A stretch of DNA of 64,000 bases from Epiperipatus broadwayi (taxonomy: Eukaryota > Onychophora > Udeonychophora > Euonychophora > Peripatidae): contig JAQFVV010012420.1 of the NCBI GenBank assembly GCA_028023455.1, positions 6,763,176 through 6,827,175 of the forward strand. Reading direction: 5' to 3'. Within the stretch, counting starts at the first letter, position 1, and each line of letters begins with the position of its first letter. The notes beneath the pieces are model-generated. The model made no database searches. It saw only the letters and a list, made by a program, of their open reading frames with translations, and had not been told where the DNA came from. Below are positions 50,248 to 61,196 of this stretch, in pieces. The position numbers and the translations under genes are program-made.

Positions 50248-53090
50248 CAGTGATGGGCACACATGAGGTAAACGAGAGCTGCCAAATGATTTTTCATATA
50301 TTGTAAAGAGCCACACTTTATTATTTAAGTACACAAAAGTACATATAATCAAATTTTATTTAACTTACTTAATATGAAGACATATTATGTACAAGTTTTT
50401 AGTGCTGTGTCTAAAAACAATAATTAATAGAAAAAAAAATTATTTCTAAATTTTAATAATAAAAATAAAATAATAAAAAATCATTAATAAAAAGTATAAC
50501 ATTTAATGAAGGCCTTTGCTCAAATCTTTGAAATTTGGCATATAATTTGTTAAAACTATTTGCAGCAATTCTATGAGATGCTAATTGGTCAACTGTAAAT
50601 GATATTTCAACTTCACAAACTTCATTGTGGAATACAATGATTCACAGCAATATGTTGTACCAAAAATTAAAATTAGACAGCAAGTAGCTTTAAGTATGGA
50701 TATTCTGTTTCCATCACAAGATTCCAAAATTCAATTGGAGAACTAGATTTGTGATGCATTTACAATGCTTGATTTTATTTCATCTCTAATAACTCAAATT
50801 CATCAGCCTTTTTTTTTGACAAGTATTATTTGAGAAAATAATATCCATCTTCAATAATATCACAAACTACAAAATATACAAATGTAGATTTAAATCTTTT
50901 CAAAACTTCAAACCTACATTTGAAATACACTTGCAATCCTTCTGATATTTCTTTATATTCATCTATTTTTTTTTCTCTGATGTTAATTATATTTGTTTTT
51001 ACTCCTTGGAAAATAATTAAATATTTTGGACTTAAGATCATGCACAAAAAGCTGAAGTTCAGCTTCAAAACTAAATACAGTTTGGCAAATCACTAATTAT
51101 TTTTCATTTTCATTGTAAAGTCAAATTAAGGGGTTGCAAATGTTTCATAAAATCAGTAAGGAACATTAAGTCAGAAAGCCAAGTTTCATTTCTAATTTCT
51201 TTTAAAAATGTTATAATAGGATTTAGGAGTTCAACAAAATTGCTCAAAATATTTTAAGCTGACAACCATCTTATAGCAGAGTATAAGGAGAGTTCACTGG
51301 GAAATTCATCCGCTTTGTTATTAAACTCTTCTAAAAAGTACTTAAATTAATGGTATGTTTTGGCATTTGTTCTGATTAAATTTACAATCTGCAAAATAAT
51401 CTTCCATACAGTTTCATATTGTAAGTTCTTCACTATAAGATGCTTGTCATGAATTAAATTATGCAGTGAAGAAGTACAAAACATGACATTTTAGAATCAT
51501 TGTTTAAAAGATCAATAAGACTTAGGTTTTCATTATCATTTCAGGGTCTCTTTTAGTTGCAACACTTACAAGTTTATCATGAGGCAATTCAATCTTGTCC
51601 ATTATCTCATTAGATGCATTTTTTATATCAATACTGCAGGTTGTTTTGATAAGAGTTAGTAGGTCTAACATTACTTCCTTTATATTTAAGTCTGAAGATA
51701 CATAATAAACAAAAACAAACAATTGTGGAACATCCTGAATGTCTGTAGACTCATTGAGAGCTAAACTGAATGCTGTACACTTTTTTAAATCACACATCAA
51801 ACTATTTTCAACTTTTTAATTTCATTAATAAAACATGCATTTATATGACATGACAGAGAAGTGTATTATCAATTTATGCTGTTTTGTGTTATCTGGATCC
51901 AAAACTTTAACCATTTCTGCCAAGTTTATTTTAATAAATTCTCTGTCTCTGTATGGATATTTGGCTCAAGCAATATTCCAAACTAGCAAAAAATTAGCTT
52001 TGAATAAAAGAAGACAATAATCCTTGTTGTTTATGAAGACCTGATTGCAATGACTTAAGTTTCTCTGTTCACAATTTCAAATTGTGTAGATATTGAGTTG
52101 AAAAGTGGGGATAACTTACTTTATAATGATGACATAAATAGCCTACTTTATAGTTTGCAATTATAACTTTACAAATAAGACATTATTGTCAATAAAAGCA
52201 AGTTTTGTTACTCATTCTTTATGAAAGCTCCTATTTTTTTTATCATATATATATATATTTTCTGAGCTCATGCTAACAAAAAATTTGAGTAAATTTATTT
52301 TCAAATTCTGAAATTCAAGCAAAATACATGAATAAATAATTAATAAAAATAAAAATGTTTAATTATTAATTCTTATTTTAAAAGATTTGTAAATGGGGCA
52401 ACAAATAGTCAAATAAATAGGGCTTCTTAAAATAAAATAAAAGCATTTAGAATAATTAAAAGCTATTTTGGTCTATATTTATTTTTGGTTGATATTTTCC
52501 TGATAATTCTTAAATGTCTGTTTTTATTATTATTTATCACGAAAAATAAAAACAACCTAACCAAAATCAAGCAAATGTTTTCTAGTTTTGATTTTAAGAG
52601 TTTTTATATAATTGTTTTAAAAGAAATGAAAGTCTAAGTGCACTAAACTTGTATACATATTCTTAGAAATCTTGCACTGATGCTGCAGAAAAATTACACA
52701 TCATAAACAAGTTTAAATTGCTTAATAAAACAATCTACTTATCAGTTTTTTGAAAAAATATGAAATAGGACATTTAGCTGATAGGAAAACTGTCACTGAA
52801 ATGTACAACCACAAAAATGCACAAATCATAAATATGCACATGTAATCATTCTATACATGCATGTAGTAATTTTTATAAGATTCGGTAGATGTTACAGTTT
52901 GTCAATATATTTGAAAATAGTATGTACATACATATATTATATAATTTGTAATAAAGTAATAAAAATCTTTGATAAAAATTTCTATCATATTAAAATTTTT
53001 GTGTAATTAAAAAAAAATCTGAAATAATAAAAATAATGTCGATTTCAATGGAAGTCACACTTAACTAAGGGCCACATTTGTCCACCATTG
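50248..53090 (-). mobile_element. hAT DNA transposon relic with terminal inverted repeats
   Basis: The left terminus CAGTGATGGGCACAC (50248-50262) and the inverse of the right terminus CAATGGTGGACAAAT (ending 53090) match at 10 of 15 positions and have the CA(G/A)TG start typical of hAT ends. Flanking 8-mers (TCATATAT on the left, GTATATAC on the right) agree at 5 of 8, a possible decayed 8-bp duplication. Total length about 2.84 kb, normal for an autonomous hAT. The decayed transposase lies on the minus strand between 52085 and about 50530. Confidence 0.75.
50530..52085 (-). pseudogene. hAT transposase pseudogene (SCAND3/ZBED5-like type)
   Basis: Read right to left. The N-terminal part (QSGLHKQQG, then a frameshift into VWNIAWAKYPYRDREFIK) matches the 'ASF..AW.IAK.KKP..EGEFIK' region of this hAT group. 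51800-51522 is an open stretch with CDLKKCTAFSLALNESTD, the catalytic-domain motif 'fslalDEStD' with the first acidic residue changed to Asn, then VPQLFVFVYYVSSDLNIKEV. 51068-50826 covers the middle (FKCRFEVLKRFKS). About 50760-50530 encodes the hAT C-terminal dimerisation region (EFWNLV, EYPYLKLLAV, then CESLYSTMKFVK). A BED zinc finger should lie upstream, but none is recognised. At least four stops or frameshifts; no active enzyme. Domain order makes the hAT call firm. Confidence 0.8.
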
Positions 53091-53214
53091 GTATATACTG
53101 CTTAATGAAAGACTACATATAATCTTACTCAAAGTTGTAATCTTTTATGATGATTTATTCTGATATATAAATAACTGAAACATAGGCTTATTATATACAT
53201 GTGTCTATATATGT
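53091..53214. other. AT-rich flank
   Basis: Nothing recognised. Confidence 0.4.
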
Positions 53215-53400
53215 AATATATAGGGTATATGAGCACAGACTTTCACGTGACCCACTACTCTCCACTCTATCTAATAACACTGATACACCTAAACACATAT
53301 ATGTTGAAAAGATAAATAATCACCAATATATGTATTTCATGATAAACCAGCAATCATCAATTGGTCCAGATTATCATCTCTAAACTCTGATATATAAAAT
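53215..53400. mobile_element. Palindromic SINE-like element, single diverged arm
   Basis: GAGCACAGACTTTCACGTGA, TATATGTTGAAAAGATAAAT, ATGTATTTCATGATAAACCA and ATCATCAATTGGTCCAGATT follow the order of the left arm at 29.6 kb. The second arm is not present. Confidence 0.65.
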
Positions 53401-54320
53401 GTTCAGAATGATTATTTAAAGTAATATAAACTCTGGAGTTTTTTTTTAAAAAACTTATTAAAGCAAATATTAGCAGACAGTTATGAAAACACCTTTAAAA
53501 TGCTCAATACTGATTAAACTTTAAAAAATTGTATTATCTTCTTGTAAGATCAATGAGTTAAATAATTTTTACTTTAGCTTATAAGATGTTACATTTATAA
53601 AGAATATTATTTGGCAATTAATTAACAATCTTTGGATTATAGATATATATATTTTTAACGCCTAAAAGTTTATTTTATTTTGCACAAGTTCAAAATAAAA
53701 AAAACTTGACGTCATCGTTATTATTTTTTTTTTAAAATATTAAAATAGGAAATCCTTTATTAATAAATGACAATAATCTGTTTGTAGAAATAAATTATTT
53801 GCATCAGTTAATATCATATCGTTTATGGTATTGTAAACAAAAAATGAGAGATTAGGCAATTCGATTTTCTTATATGTTTAGAATCTCCTTAACATCGTAG
53901 GAAAATAAAACTGATGCTCATTGACATGTCTACTTCCTGGGTTAACTTTATTTTATATGAATATCCTTCATATTTGCACAAATTTTCGATCAAATTTTAA
54001 CTATATATAAAATATTTAATTATGATTTGGTTAGTGTTTCTGGTTATAGCTATTAAATTATTTTTTGCATTCTGGATAATTTAATTAATATTTTTACTCT
54101 GATAATTGGTTAAGATTATATCGTCAAGCTACATTTTTAATTAATTAATGTTTTTAATTATTACCATGAGATATTTGATTTGCATATTTTGGGATTCATC
54201 TGGATACTGAGACTTATTTTTATCAGTAATTTGTAACTGTGTTTTAAATATATTCATATCGTAAACTTTTTGATATATTTTTTAAAATGCATATTCAAGT
54301 CATAATACTTTTGAAACATT
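53401..54320. other. AT-rich stretch without recognisable gene
   Basis: Nothing recognised. Confidence 0.5.
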
Positions 54321-54354
<34 letters not shown>

Positions 54355-54447
54355 CATCCATCCATCCATCCATCCATCCATCCATCCATCCATCCATCCA
54401 TCCATCCATCCATCCATCCATCCATCCATCCATCCATCCATCCATCC

Positions 54448-54533
<86 letters not shown>

Positions 54534-54534
54534 A
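54321..54534. repeat. Compound tetranucleotide microsatellite (TCTA)n(TCCA)n(TCTA)n
   Basis: About 8 TCTA units, then about 24 TCCA/ATCC units (about 54352-54449), then about 21 TCTA units. The poly Ser-Ile/His-Pro open frame over it (54287-54544) is not a gene. Confidence 0.97.
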
Positions 54535-54689
54535 TTCTGACTAAAAACAGTTGGTTTGATAAAAATATAAATATCAAATATAAAACTACTGCCATCATTG
54601 CACTAATGTATTATTGCTATTGTAACTATTCTTATTATTACTATATACAAATTTGTAAACTTTGTAAACGAATTATAATTAATTCTAAA

Positions 54690-55515
54690 CACTAGGAACG
54701 CTAAACCCATCGAAATCAATGGCTATATACATTCTGATTCTATCACTCCCAATTCACATAAATACACAGATCTGACAACTATTCTAAATAGAAATTTAAG
54801 CATATACAAACTAGAATCAGACTGGAAGTTTAACATCAATTAATGAGTTATGTTTCACTGGGTTCAAAATACAATGAATTCACTAACATTATCAATAAAT
54901 TTTACAAGATCAGAACTAAACCCTCTTCATCATATCCCAAGATACGAATATTGCTCCCCTATATCTCTAAAGTCTCCAGAACATAAACAAAATATGATCC
55001 AGATTCTGCACCCAATCCTCTATAAACATGTTGATCATCAACTTCAAAGTTAAACTCCCCACTAAACTTACCCTGTACACCATTTACAAGATTGCCTGCA
55101 TTCAAGCTGGCTGTAATGCAGTCTACGATAGTGAATCATGCACCAGCCTTGCAACATTATTGTCTTAACATTAATACCTTTATAAAAGAGCCAGAAACAA
55201 TCCAGAACACAAATTCTTATTTCTCGAGCATCAAAACACACTCAGTCACACATTTGAACCCACATCAGCCAGTGTTGAGTGCATCAAATGAAATGACTCC
55301 AAATGCAAAATAAAGGAGACATGGCATATTGCCAATAACTCAAACTCCATAAATAAAAAGGAATCCTGCTTCCCTATCTCTAAAAAGTGAGTTATCTAGT
55401 TCATATAGATACATTTACATAAATTTACATCCTATTTATATCCACCATTCTCATGTCCCCCACTCATTGCTATGATTATGTTATCAAGTAAAATATTAAA
55501 AGCACTTAGCTCAAG
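54690..55515 (+). pseudogene. Old Penelope-like fossil, same lineage as the 31-33 kb element
   Basis: Decayed collinear relative of the 31-kb Penelope copy. 54690-54840 encodes KPIEINGYIHSDSITPNSHK (KPFEIRGFIHPHSNVPNSHK in the younger copy) and ILNRNLSIYKLESDWKFN. After several breaks, IYKIACIQAGCNAVY (near 55080) and FLEHQN...THSFEPT-like sequence match the GIY-YIG domain, and the end ESCFPISKK near 55370-55390 matches CFDISKRWTI. The following noncoding sequence (55400-55515) still resembles the 3' end of the younger element (CCACCATTCTCATG, CTATGATTATGTTATC, AAAAGCACTTAGC). It shows a long history of one lineage here. Confidence 0.75.
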
Positions 55516-55599
55516 TTTTAAGATATGTCTACATTGAGCTTTTCTTATTTAGTGTTCCTAGTATAGAATTTATTATTATTATTATTATTATTTGTAAAG

Positions 55600-56478
55600 A
55601 TCTTTTACCAAAAAATGGTAATTTCGTATCCTGCTTTGGTTGTATGTCCGGTATGCACTTTGCATGTGCATCGTTGAGTGATACTACTTACTGAAGAATG
55701 TCTATAAAACAGAAGCAAGAATGGAGGTGTGCTGCTTGTAGAGTTAGTTTTTCTAAGGCTAGTGATGTTTTGGATTCATCTATGACTGCTAAAAATTCAC
55801 CTGATTTAATTTTGGAGGAAATTTTGGATAAATTAAAATTATTGCCGGTGATTCACAACACAATTTCAGAGTTATCTCAAGCAGTTGCTAATTTGTGGAC
55901 AGAAGTTATTTCTTTACGTGAAAATGTGGATGGAATAATCAAGAAATAATTCGTCTTTCTAATTCTTGTACTTCAAATGAGAATGAGATTTTGTTACTGA
56001 AAGATAAATTACATTCTATGGAACGATTTAATCTGGATCATGAAGTTGAAATACAGGGTTTGCCTTTTCAAGAAAATGAAAATTTGCCATTAATTTTAAT
56101 TAACGTGGCGGACAAGCTCGATGTTTCAGATGTCGCTATTGATTTGGAAAACGTTTTTTGTACAAAAAATAAATCAGGAGCTCCAGGTTTTGTTGTAGCT
56201 CGATTTAAATCATGAAATTCTGCCATACAGTTTTTAATTTAAAAAAAATCTGTTTTAACAGTTTCTCAAATTTTGCCTGGGGTTAATAATAACAAACGTA
56301 TTTATATTAATCAGCGTTTGACTCCATTCAATAGAAGGCTTTTATGGTTGGCGAAACAGAAGTTACGTTCTGGTCAAGGTTTTGCTTTTATTCATAATGG
56401 ATCGGTGTATGTGAGAAAAGATTATAATTCTCCTCGTGTTTTAATTAGAAATGAAAGTGATTTGGAGTCATTCTGAAA
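55600..56478 (+). pseudogene. LINE element 1 ORF1: PHD finger, coiled coil, RNA-binding-like domain
   Basis: Three blocks. First (55615-55740), a Cys/His finger: C-F-G-C, M-H-F-A-C, then W-R-C-A-A-C, the C4HC3-like PHD pattern with its Trp two residues before the last Cys pair; a TGA (near 55694) interrupts it. Second (55740-55949), a Leu-rich helical stretch (LVIHNTISELSQAVANL-like), ending at a stop. Third (55991-56215 and 56273-56476), a domain with MERFNLDHEVEIQGLPF and KRIYINQRLTPFNRRLLW, then DLESF at the end, typical of the C-terminal nucleic-acid-binding region of LINE ORF1 proteins ('R..n.eI.GiP', 'iYin..LT'). Stops at 55947-55949, 56213-56215 and 56476-56478. PHD fingers in ORF1 are known in this LINE group. 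Nonfunctional. Confidence 0.75.
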
Positions 56479-56525
56479 TTTATTTATTATGATAAATTCT
56501 GATTTGATTTCTAAGGAAAAAGATT

Positions 56526-59285
56526 TTGCTCTCACTTAAATTATTTCATTTAAATATACGTAGCATTAGATGTCATTTTGATGAACTTGTAGTTTATTTA
56601 AATAATTTTCCTTTATTTCATTTTGATATAATTGTTTTAACGGAAACTTGGATTTTTTTACAAGAACAAAATTTATATAGTTTGAATGGCTATACGAGTA
56701 TACTTTCTCCTCGTATGCATTTACGATCTGGTGGTGTTATGGTTTTTATAAAAGCCGGTTTATACTTTTCTTTCATTATTCCAACATTTAATACTGCAGA
56801 ATGTATTTTATTAACTTTGAGACTTCCTAAATGTGTGCTTTCTATTTTGGCTATATATAGATCATGTACAAGTAAAGTCTTGGATTTTGTTACTGAACTT
56901 GATTCTTTGTTATTAGATTTGGGTTCAGAATCTGCTGTTTTAATGGGTGATCTAAATATTGATTTGTTAAATAATGCTTGTAAGTCTACTATAGATTATT
57001 TAAATTTACTTTATAGCTATGGATTTAGTCAAACGCTTTTTTCACCTACGCGTATAACTCCTATATCTCAATCTCTTTTAGATCATATTTTTGTTAGATT
57101 AAACCGCGGTTTATTTTCTGATTCGTCTCTTTCTAAATTATTTCTTACAGATCATTTTGCTACTGAATTAAAAATATTGAATTGTATGGATAATATTAAT
57201 GTTTGTGCATATGTTGAGAAATTATCTTTTTCTAAATTGAATTATTTAATATCTGTTCAGAATTGGGATGAGATTTTTATGATAGATAATGTAAATGATG
57301 CATTTTTGGGGTTCCAAGCTATTTGTTTAGATTTAATTGCTAAAGCAAAGTTTCATTTAAAATTGACAAGTAAGAATAGAAGATCTCTTTTGGTGACAGA
57401 TGCGCTGGTATGTAAAATTAATCAGAGAAATGTGTTAAAAGCTTTGGATGGCTCATCAGATGTTTTAAAAAAACTTAATGTTGAAATTAAGTCTGATATT
57501 AGAAAGTTGAAGTTTGGATATTATCAAGAATTTCTTAGTGATAAAAATGTTTCTTTGAAATGGAGAACAATAAATTAAAAAATCTTCTCCTGATCGTATT
57601 AAATGTATTAAATATAATGAAAGTTTAATTGAGTTACAGAATAATGAAAAATATTTAGCTGATCGGTTTAATGAGTATTTTGTAAATTTATCGATGCGTG
57701 ATGTGCCTGAGCAGATTTTGTCTTCTTATTCAAGTTTGAATTCTTTTTTATATTCTGATGTTTCTGAAATTCAGTTGTCTGTAGCAATTGATAGTTTAAA
57801 ATATGTCACTTCTTTTGGATTAGGTGGTATAACACCTAAGATGCTTAAAGAAAATAAGGTTGCATTTTTGCCTGTTTTAGTTCATTTATTTAATTTATCT
57901 TTGCAGTCTGGATCATTTCCAGAATGTCTGAAAGTTAATGTTATTACTCCTGTTTAAAAAAAGGGTGAATTATAGGCCAATTGCTATTATTTCTGTTTTT
58001 TCTAAATTATTGGAAATGATTGTTAGGGATCAAATGTTGTCATTTCTGTTTAAAAATAAAATTTTATCTGACTATCAATATGGTTTTCTTTCTGGCAGAA
58101 GTACATTAGATGCTTTAAAACATCATGTTCGGTATTTAACATTTTCATTGGATCAGAACTTAAAACATTGGCTATTTATCTTGATTTATCTAAAGCATTT
58201 GATTCTGTTAATCATAATATTTTGATTAAGCGTTGCTACTTGTATGGTTTTTGTGGATCTATTGGTAGTTGGTTGGAGAGTTATTTAAATGATAGAAAAC
58301 AGTTTACTAATATTTATGGTACTATCAGTGATGTGGTCTTGATTAATTCTGGAGTTCTGCAAGGTTCAGTACATGGTCCTCTATTGTTTTTAATTTATAT
58401 TAATGATTTATTTTCATTGAAGTTACATTCTAAGATTTTTGGTTTTGGTGATGATATTGCTTTATCTTGCAATGCTGTTTCTTATAATCTTCTTGAAAAA
58501 TTAGTGAATGAGGATTTGGACTCAATTGGTAAATGGTTGGCATATAATTCATTGTTGGTCAATTTAGATAAAACAAAAGCTATTCTTTTTTCTTACAAGC
58601 ATACTTTTTTTTCTCTTAAGATTAAAATTTGCTGTAAGTATATTTTGCATTATAATAGTATATGTACTTGTGAGAATATTCCTTTGGTAGATAATTATTG
58701 TTATTTGGGAATATATATATTGACTCCAGATTGTCCTGGACAAATCACATTACCTATCTTTGTCAACGGTTACGTAATTTAAACTATATGTTTTATTATT
58801 TAGTTAAATTTCTTCCTAGGTCTGCTCTCATTTTTATTTACATTGCCTGTTATCAGAGTATTTTATCTTACAATATCATTATTTGGGGTAATGCTTCTCC
58901 ACATATTTTATCTTCTTTGTGTGTTTTGCAAAATTATACTTTGCGCATTATTTTTGGTAGATCTCGTTCCTCTTCTGTTCGAGATATTTATATTGCATTT
59001 GGTTTATTTGATGTAAATCACTTATATCAATATAGAGTTATTTTTGCTATTTTTTGTGCTAAACCTTTTCTGAATTCTAGAGTTTATGTTCTAAATACTC
59101 GTCTTTCTAATAAATTTTGATTACCTTTACCAAAATTTTTTAAGGAATCTAGTAGAAGACAATATGTTTATTCTGGGTCAAAGTTGTTTAATAAATTTGT
59201 ATATGAATGTTCAATTGATCTGAATAATATTTTTTATATATCATTCAAAAAATATTTGTGTCAATGGTTGTGTAGTATGTATTAA
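56526..59285 (+). pseudogene. LINE element 1 ORF2: APE endonuclease plus reverse transcriptase, frameshifted
   Basis: 56526-57578 encodes the endonuclease: LFHLNIRSIR, VLTETWI, MGDLNIDLL, LDHIF and TDHF, the usual APE series with catalytic Glu, Asp and terminal Asp-His. The frame shifts near 57575. The RT follows in pieces: VNYRPIAIISVFSKLLE, YQYGFLSGRST, YLDLSKAFDSVNH (motif A), GVLQGSVHGPLLFLIYIND (motif B), and FGFGDDIAL (motif C, with Gly before the Asp pair where Ala is usual). Further frame changes occur near 57955, 58165 and 58700, and a TGA at 59118-59120. A C-terminal block (SILSYNIIIWG, then LPLPKFFKESSRRQYVY) runs to TAA at 59285. At least five lesions, so dead. The FxDD variant may also be decay. 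Confidence 0.85.
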
Positions 59286-59464
59286 TTTTAGCATTTATTT
59301 TATTTATTTAATTAATTTTATTTATTTCCTAAACTGTTCTTTTGAGTTTTTGATTGTATTTTTATTTAATTTATTTTTACATGTAAATTCCACACACAAG
59401 ATTTTTCTTGTTTGGAGTTTTTAAATATTTGTGATGTACTTTGTTTTATTTCATAGAATAAATT

Positions 59465-59632
<168 letters not shown>

Positions 59633-59644
59633 TTAATAATTGAA

Positions 59645-61090
59645 ATGTCTCATCATTGTAGGAATTCTTCAGTGATCAATGATAAACTTATTAATACTAA
59701 TGATATTGGTACTCAATGCATGGTATCATCTTCTGAATATTCTGATCAAATTTTTAGTTCTATTCCTGGAGATTATTCCTCTGCTATTGAAGATGGTAAC
59801 ATTGTATGTTCATCTTCATCCAATTGCCTTGAAGATCTTGGTAAAAATGTTAATGCTATTGATATTGGCACTCAATGTAAATATCCTGATCAATTTTTTA
59901 GTTCTTCCATTGCTAGGGATCATTCTTCTGCTATTGAAGATGGTAGCATTGTATGTTCATCTTCAGCCTATTGCCCTGGAGATCTTGGTGAAAATATCAA
60001 ATTGGATGATTATGTTCCTGAAGTTAATTTAGTTAGTGATGAAATTAATTACAATAATAATAATGTATTTAGGAATTTGCCTCATTCCAAATTTAAAAGT
60101 AGATGTTTTTATAACTCATCCTGGCTTGAGGTAAATTCCATTAATGATTGCTTTTCTGATTCTGGTTTTTTTTCTCATGGTAAATTTAAATCACAAATTT
60201 TTTTTTTTATGGGGAAAAGAGATAACAGAGGTTTTCCTGTTACTTTATCTTCTTTAAAGTCTGTGAAATCTAAAATATTAAATCATATGGCTGCAGTTCC
60301 TAAAGTCATTCCAGCTCATAATTTACAGAGGGCTTCTTTTATGGACAAAAGATATAATGGAGGTATTGCTGTTAATTTATCTTCTCTAAAGTCTATTAGT
60401 CACAAAATACTTAATTATCCTAATACTGCTCCCAAATTTATTCCAGCTTATAGATCACATTCACTTAACTTTCATTCAAATAGTAAATATCGGATAAATC
60501 ATTCTGGATACTCCTCTTTATCTTCTAGTAAAAATGACTTTTTGAGAACTAAAAAAATTAATATTTCTGATGGATTTAATAAATCTAATTTTGCTAATGT
60601 TTATTCTAAGTCTGTTAGACATAAAACTCTTAATTATCCAGATAATGTTCCCAAATTCATTCCAGCTTATAGACCACATTCATTTGACTTTCATTCAAAT
60701 AGCAACTATCGGTTAAATCATTCTGGATACTCCTCTTTATCGTCTAGTAAAAATGACTTTTCAAGAACTAAAAATATTAATATATCTCGTGGATTTAATA
60801 AATCTAATTTTGCTAATGTTTATTCTAATACTAATATAAATTATAATAGACATTTTCTTTCTAATATGCCAGTAGATCTAAGTTCAAAAGATATTACAGT
60901 ATTTCTTGAAAATAATTTACAAACTAGTATTGTTTGTCATAAAGTTAATATGAATAATTCTAAGTCTTCTTGTTTTTATATTTCTGTTTCTGCACATAAA
61001 CATAATGATATAATATCCCCTAATTTATGGCCTTGCGGTGCTTCTATTTCTTTTTTTTATGGATCTCTGGCCAGTTCTCTAAGGTTTTAA
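59645..61090 (+). CDS. LINE element 2 ORF1, 481 aa, with internal tandem duplications
   Basis: Intact frame from ATG 59645 to TAA 61090, rich in Ser, Asn and Tyr. Two sets of internal repeats are visible. One is a ~48-residue unit at about residues 20-67 and 71-115 (each with DIGTQC, SSAIEDG, IVCSSS and DLG). The other is a ~66-residue unit at about 255-322 and 326-392 (each with LNY, PKFIPAYR, FHSNS, HSGYSSLSSSKNDF and FNKSNFANVYS), with a shorter third relative near 210-225 (LNH, PKVIPAH). The C-terminal ~70 residues (SSCFYISVSA, LWPCGASISFFYG) resemble the small folded domain that ends many LINE ORF1 proteins (pattern '..WP.G..v..F'). No zinc finger is seen. Likely role: binding the element's RNA. 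The repeat region is unusual and of unknown function. Confidence 0.75.
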   Translation: MSHHCRNSSVINDKLINTNDIGTQCMVSSSEYSDQIFSSIPGDYSSAIEDGNIVCSSSSNCLEDLGKNVNAIDIGTQCKYPDQFFSSSIARDHSSAIEDGSIVCSSSAYCPGDLGENIKLDDYVPEVNLVSDEINYNNNNVFRNLPHSKFKSRCFYNSSWLEVNSINDCFSDSGFFSHGKFKSQIFFFMGKRDNRGFPVTLSSLKSVKSKILNHMAAVPKVIPAHNLQRASFMDKRYNGGIAVNLSSLKSISHKILNYPNTAPKFIPAYRSHSLNFHSNSKYRINHSGYSSLSSSKNDFLRTKKINISDGFNKSNFANVYSKSVRHKTLNYPDNVPKFIPAYRPHSFDFHSNSNYRLNHSGYSSLSSSKNDFSRTKNINISRGFNKSNFANVYSNTNINYNRHFLSNMPVDLSSKDITVFLENNLQTSIVCHKVNMNNSKSSCFYISVSAHKHNDIISPNLWPCGASISFFYGSLASSLRF

Positions 61091-61196
61091 GAGAATTTAT
61101 TTTGTTTTACTATCTATTTTATTTTTATTTTTTCTTTATCTCTTTCTTTTTCTCTTTGTTTTTATTTATGTTGTTTGCATTATCTTTGTGGGTAAC
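61091..61196 (+). other. T-rich spacer between element 2 ORF1 and ORF2
   Basis: A 106-nt, almost pure T/C-rich spacer (runs such as TCTTTCTTTTTCTCTTTG) with no recognisable signal. ORF2 translation probably depends on reinitiation or another noncanonical route. Confidence 0.5.

Noticed and set aside
54287-54544. Ser/Ile/His/Pro repeat open frame
   Set aside because: Translation of the tetranucleotide microsatellite.
59679-60032. 117-aa Leu/Ile-rich open frame
   Set aside because: Alternative-frame shadow of the intact LINE ORF1.
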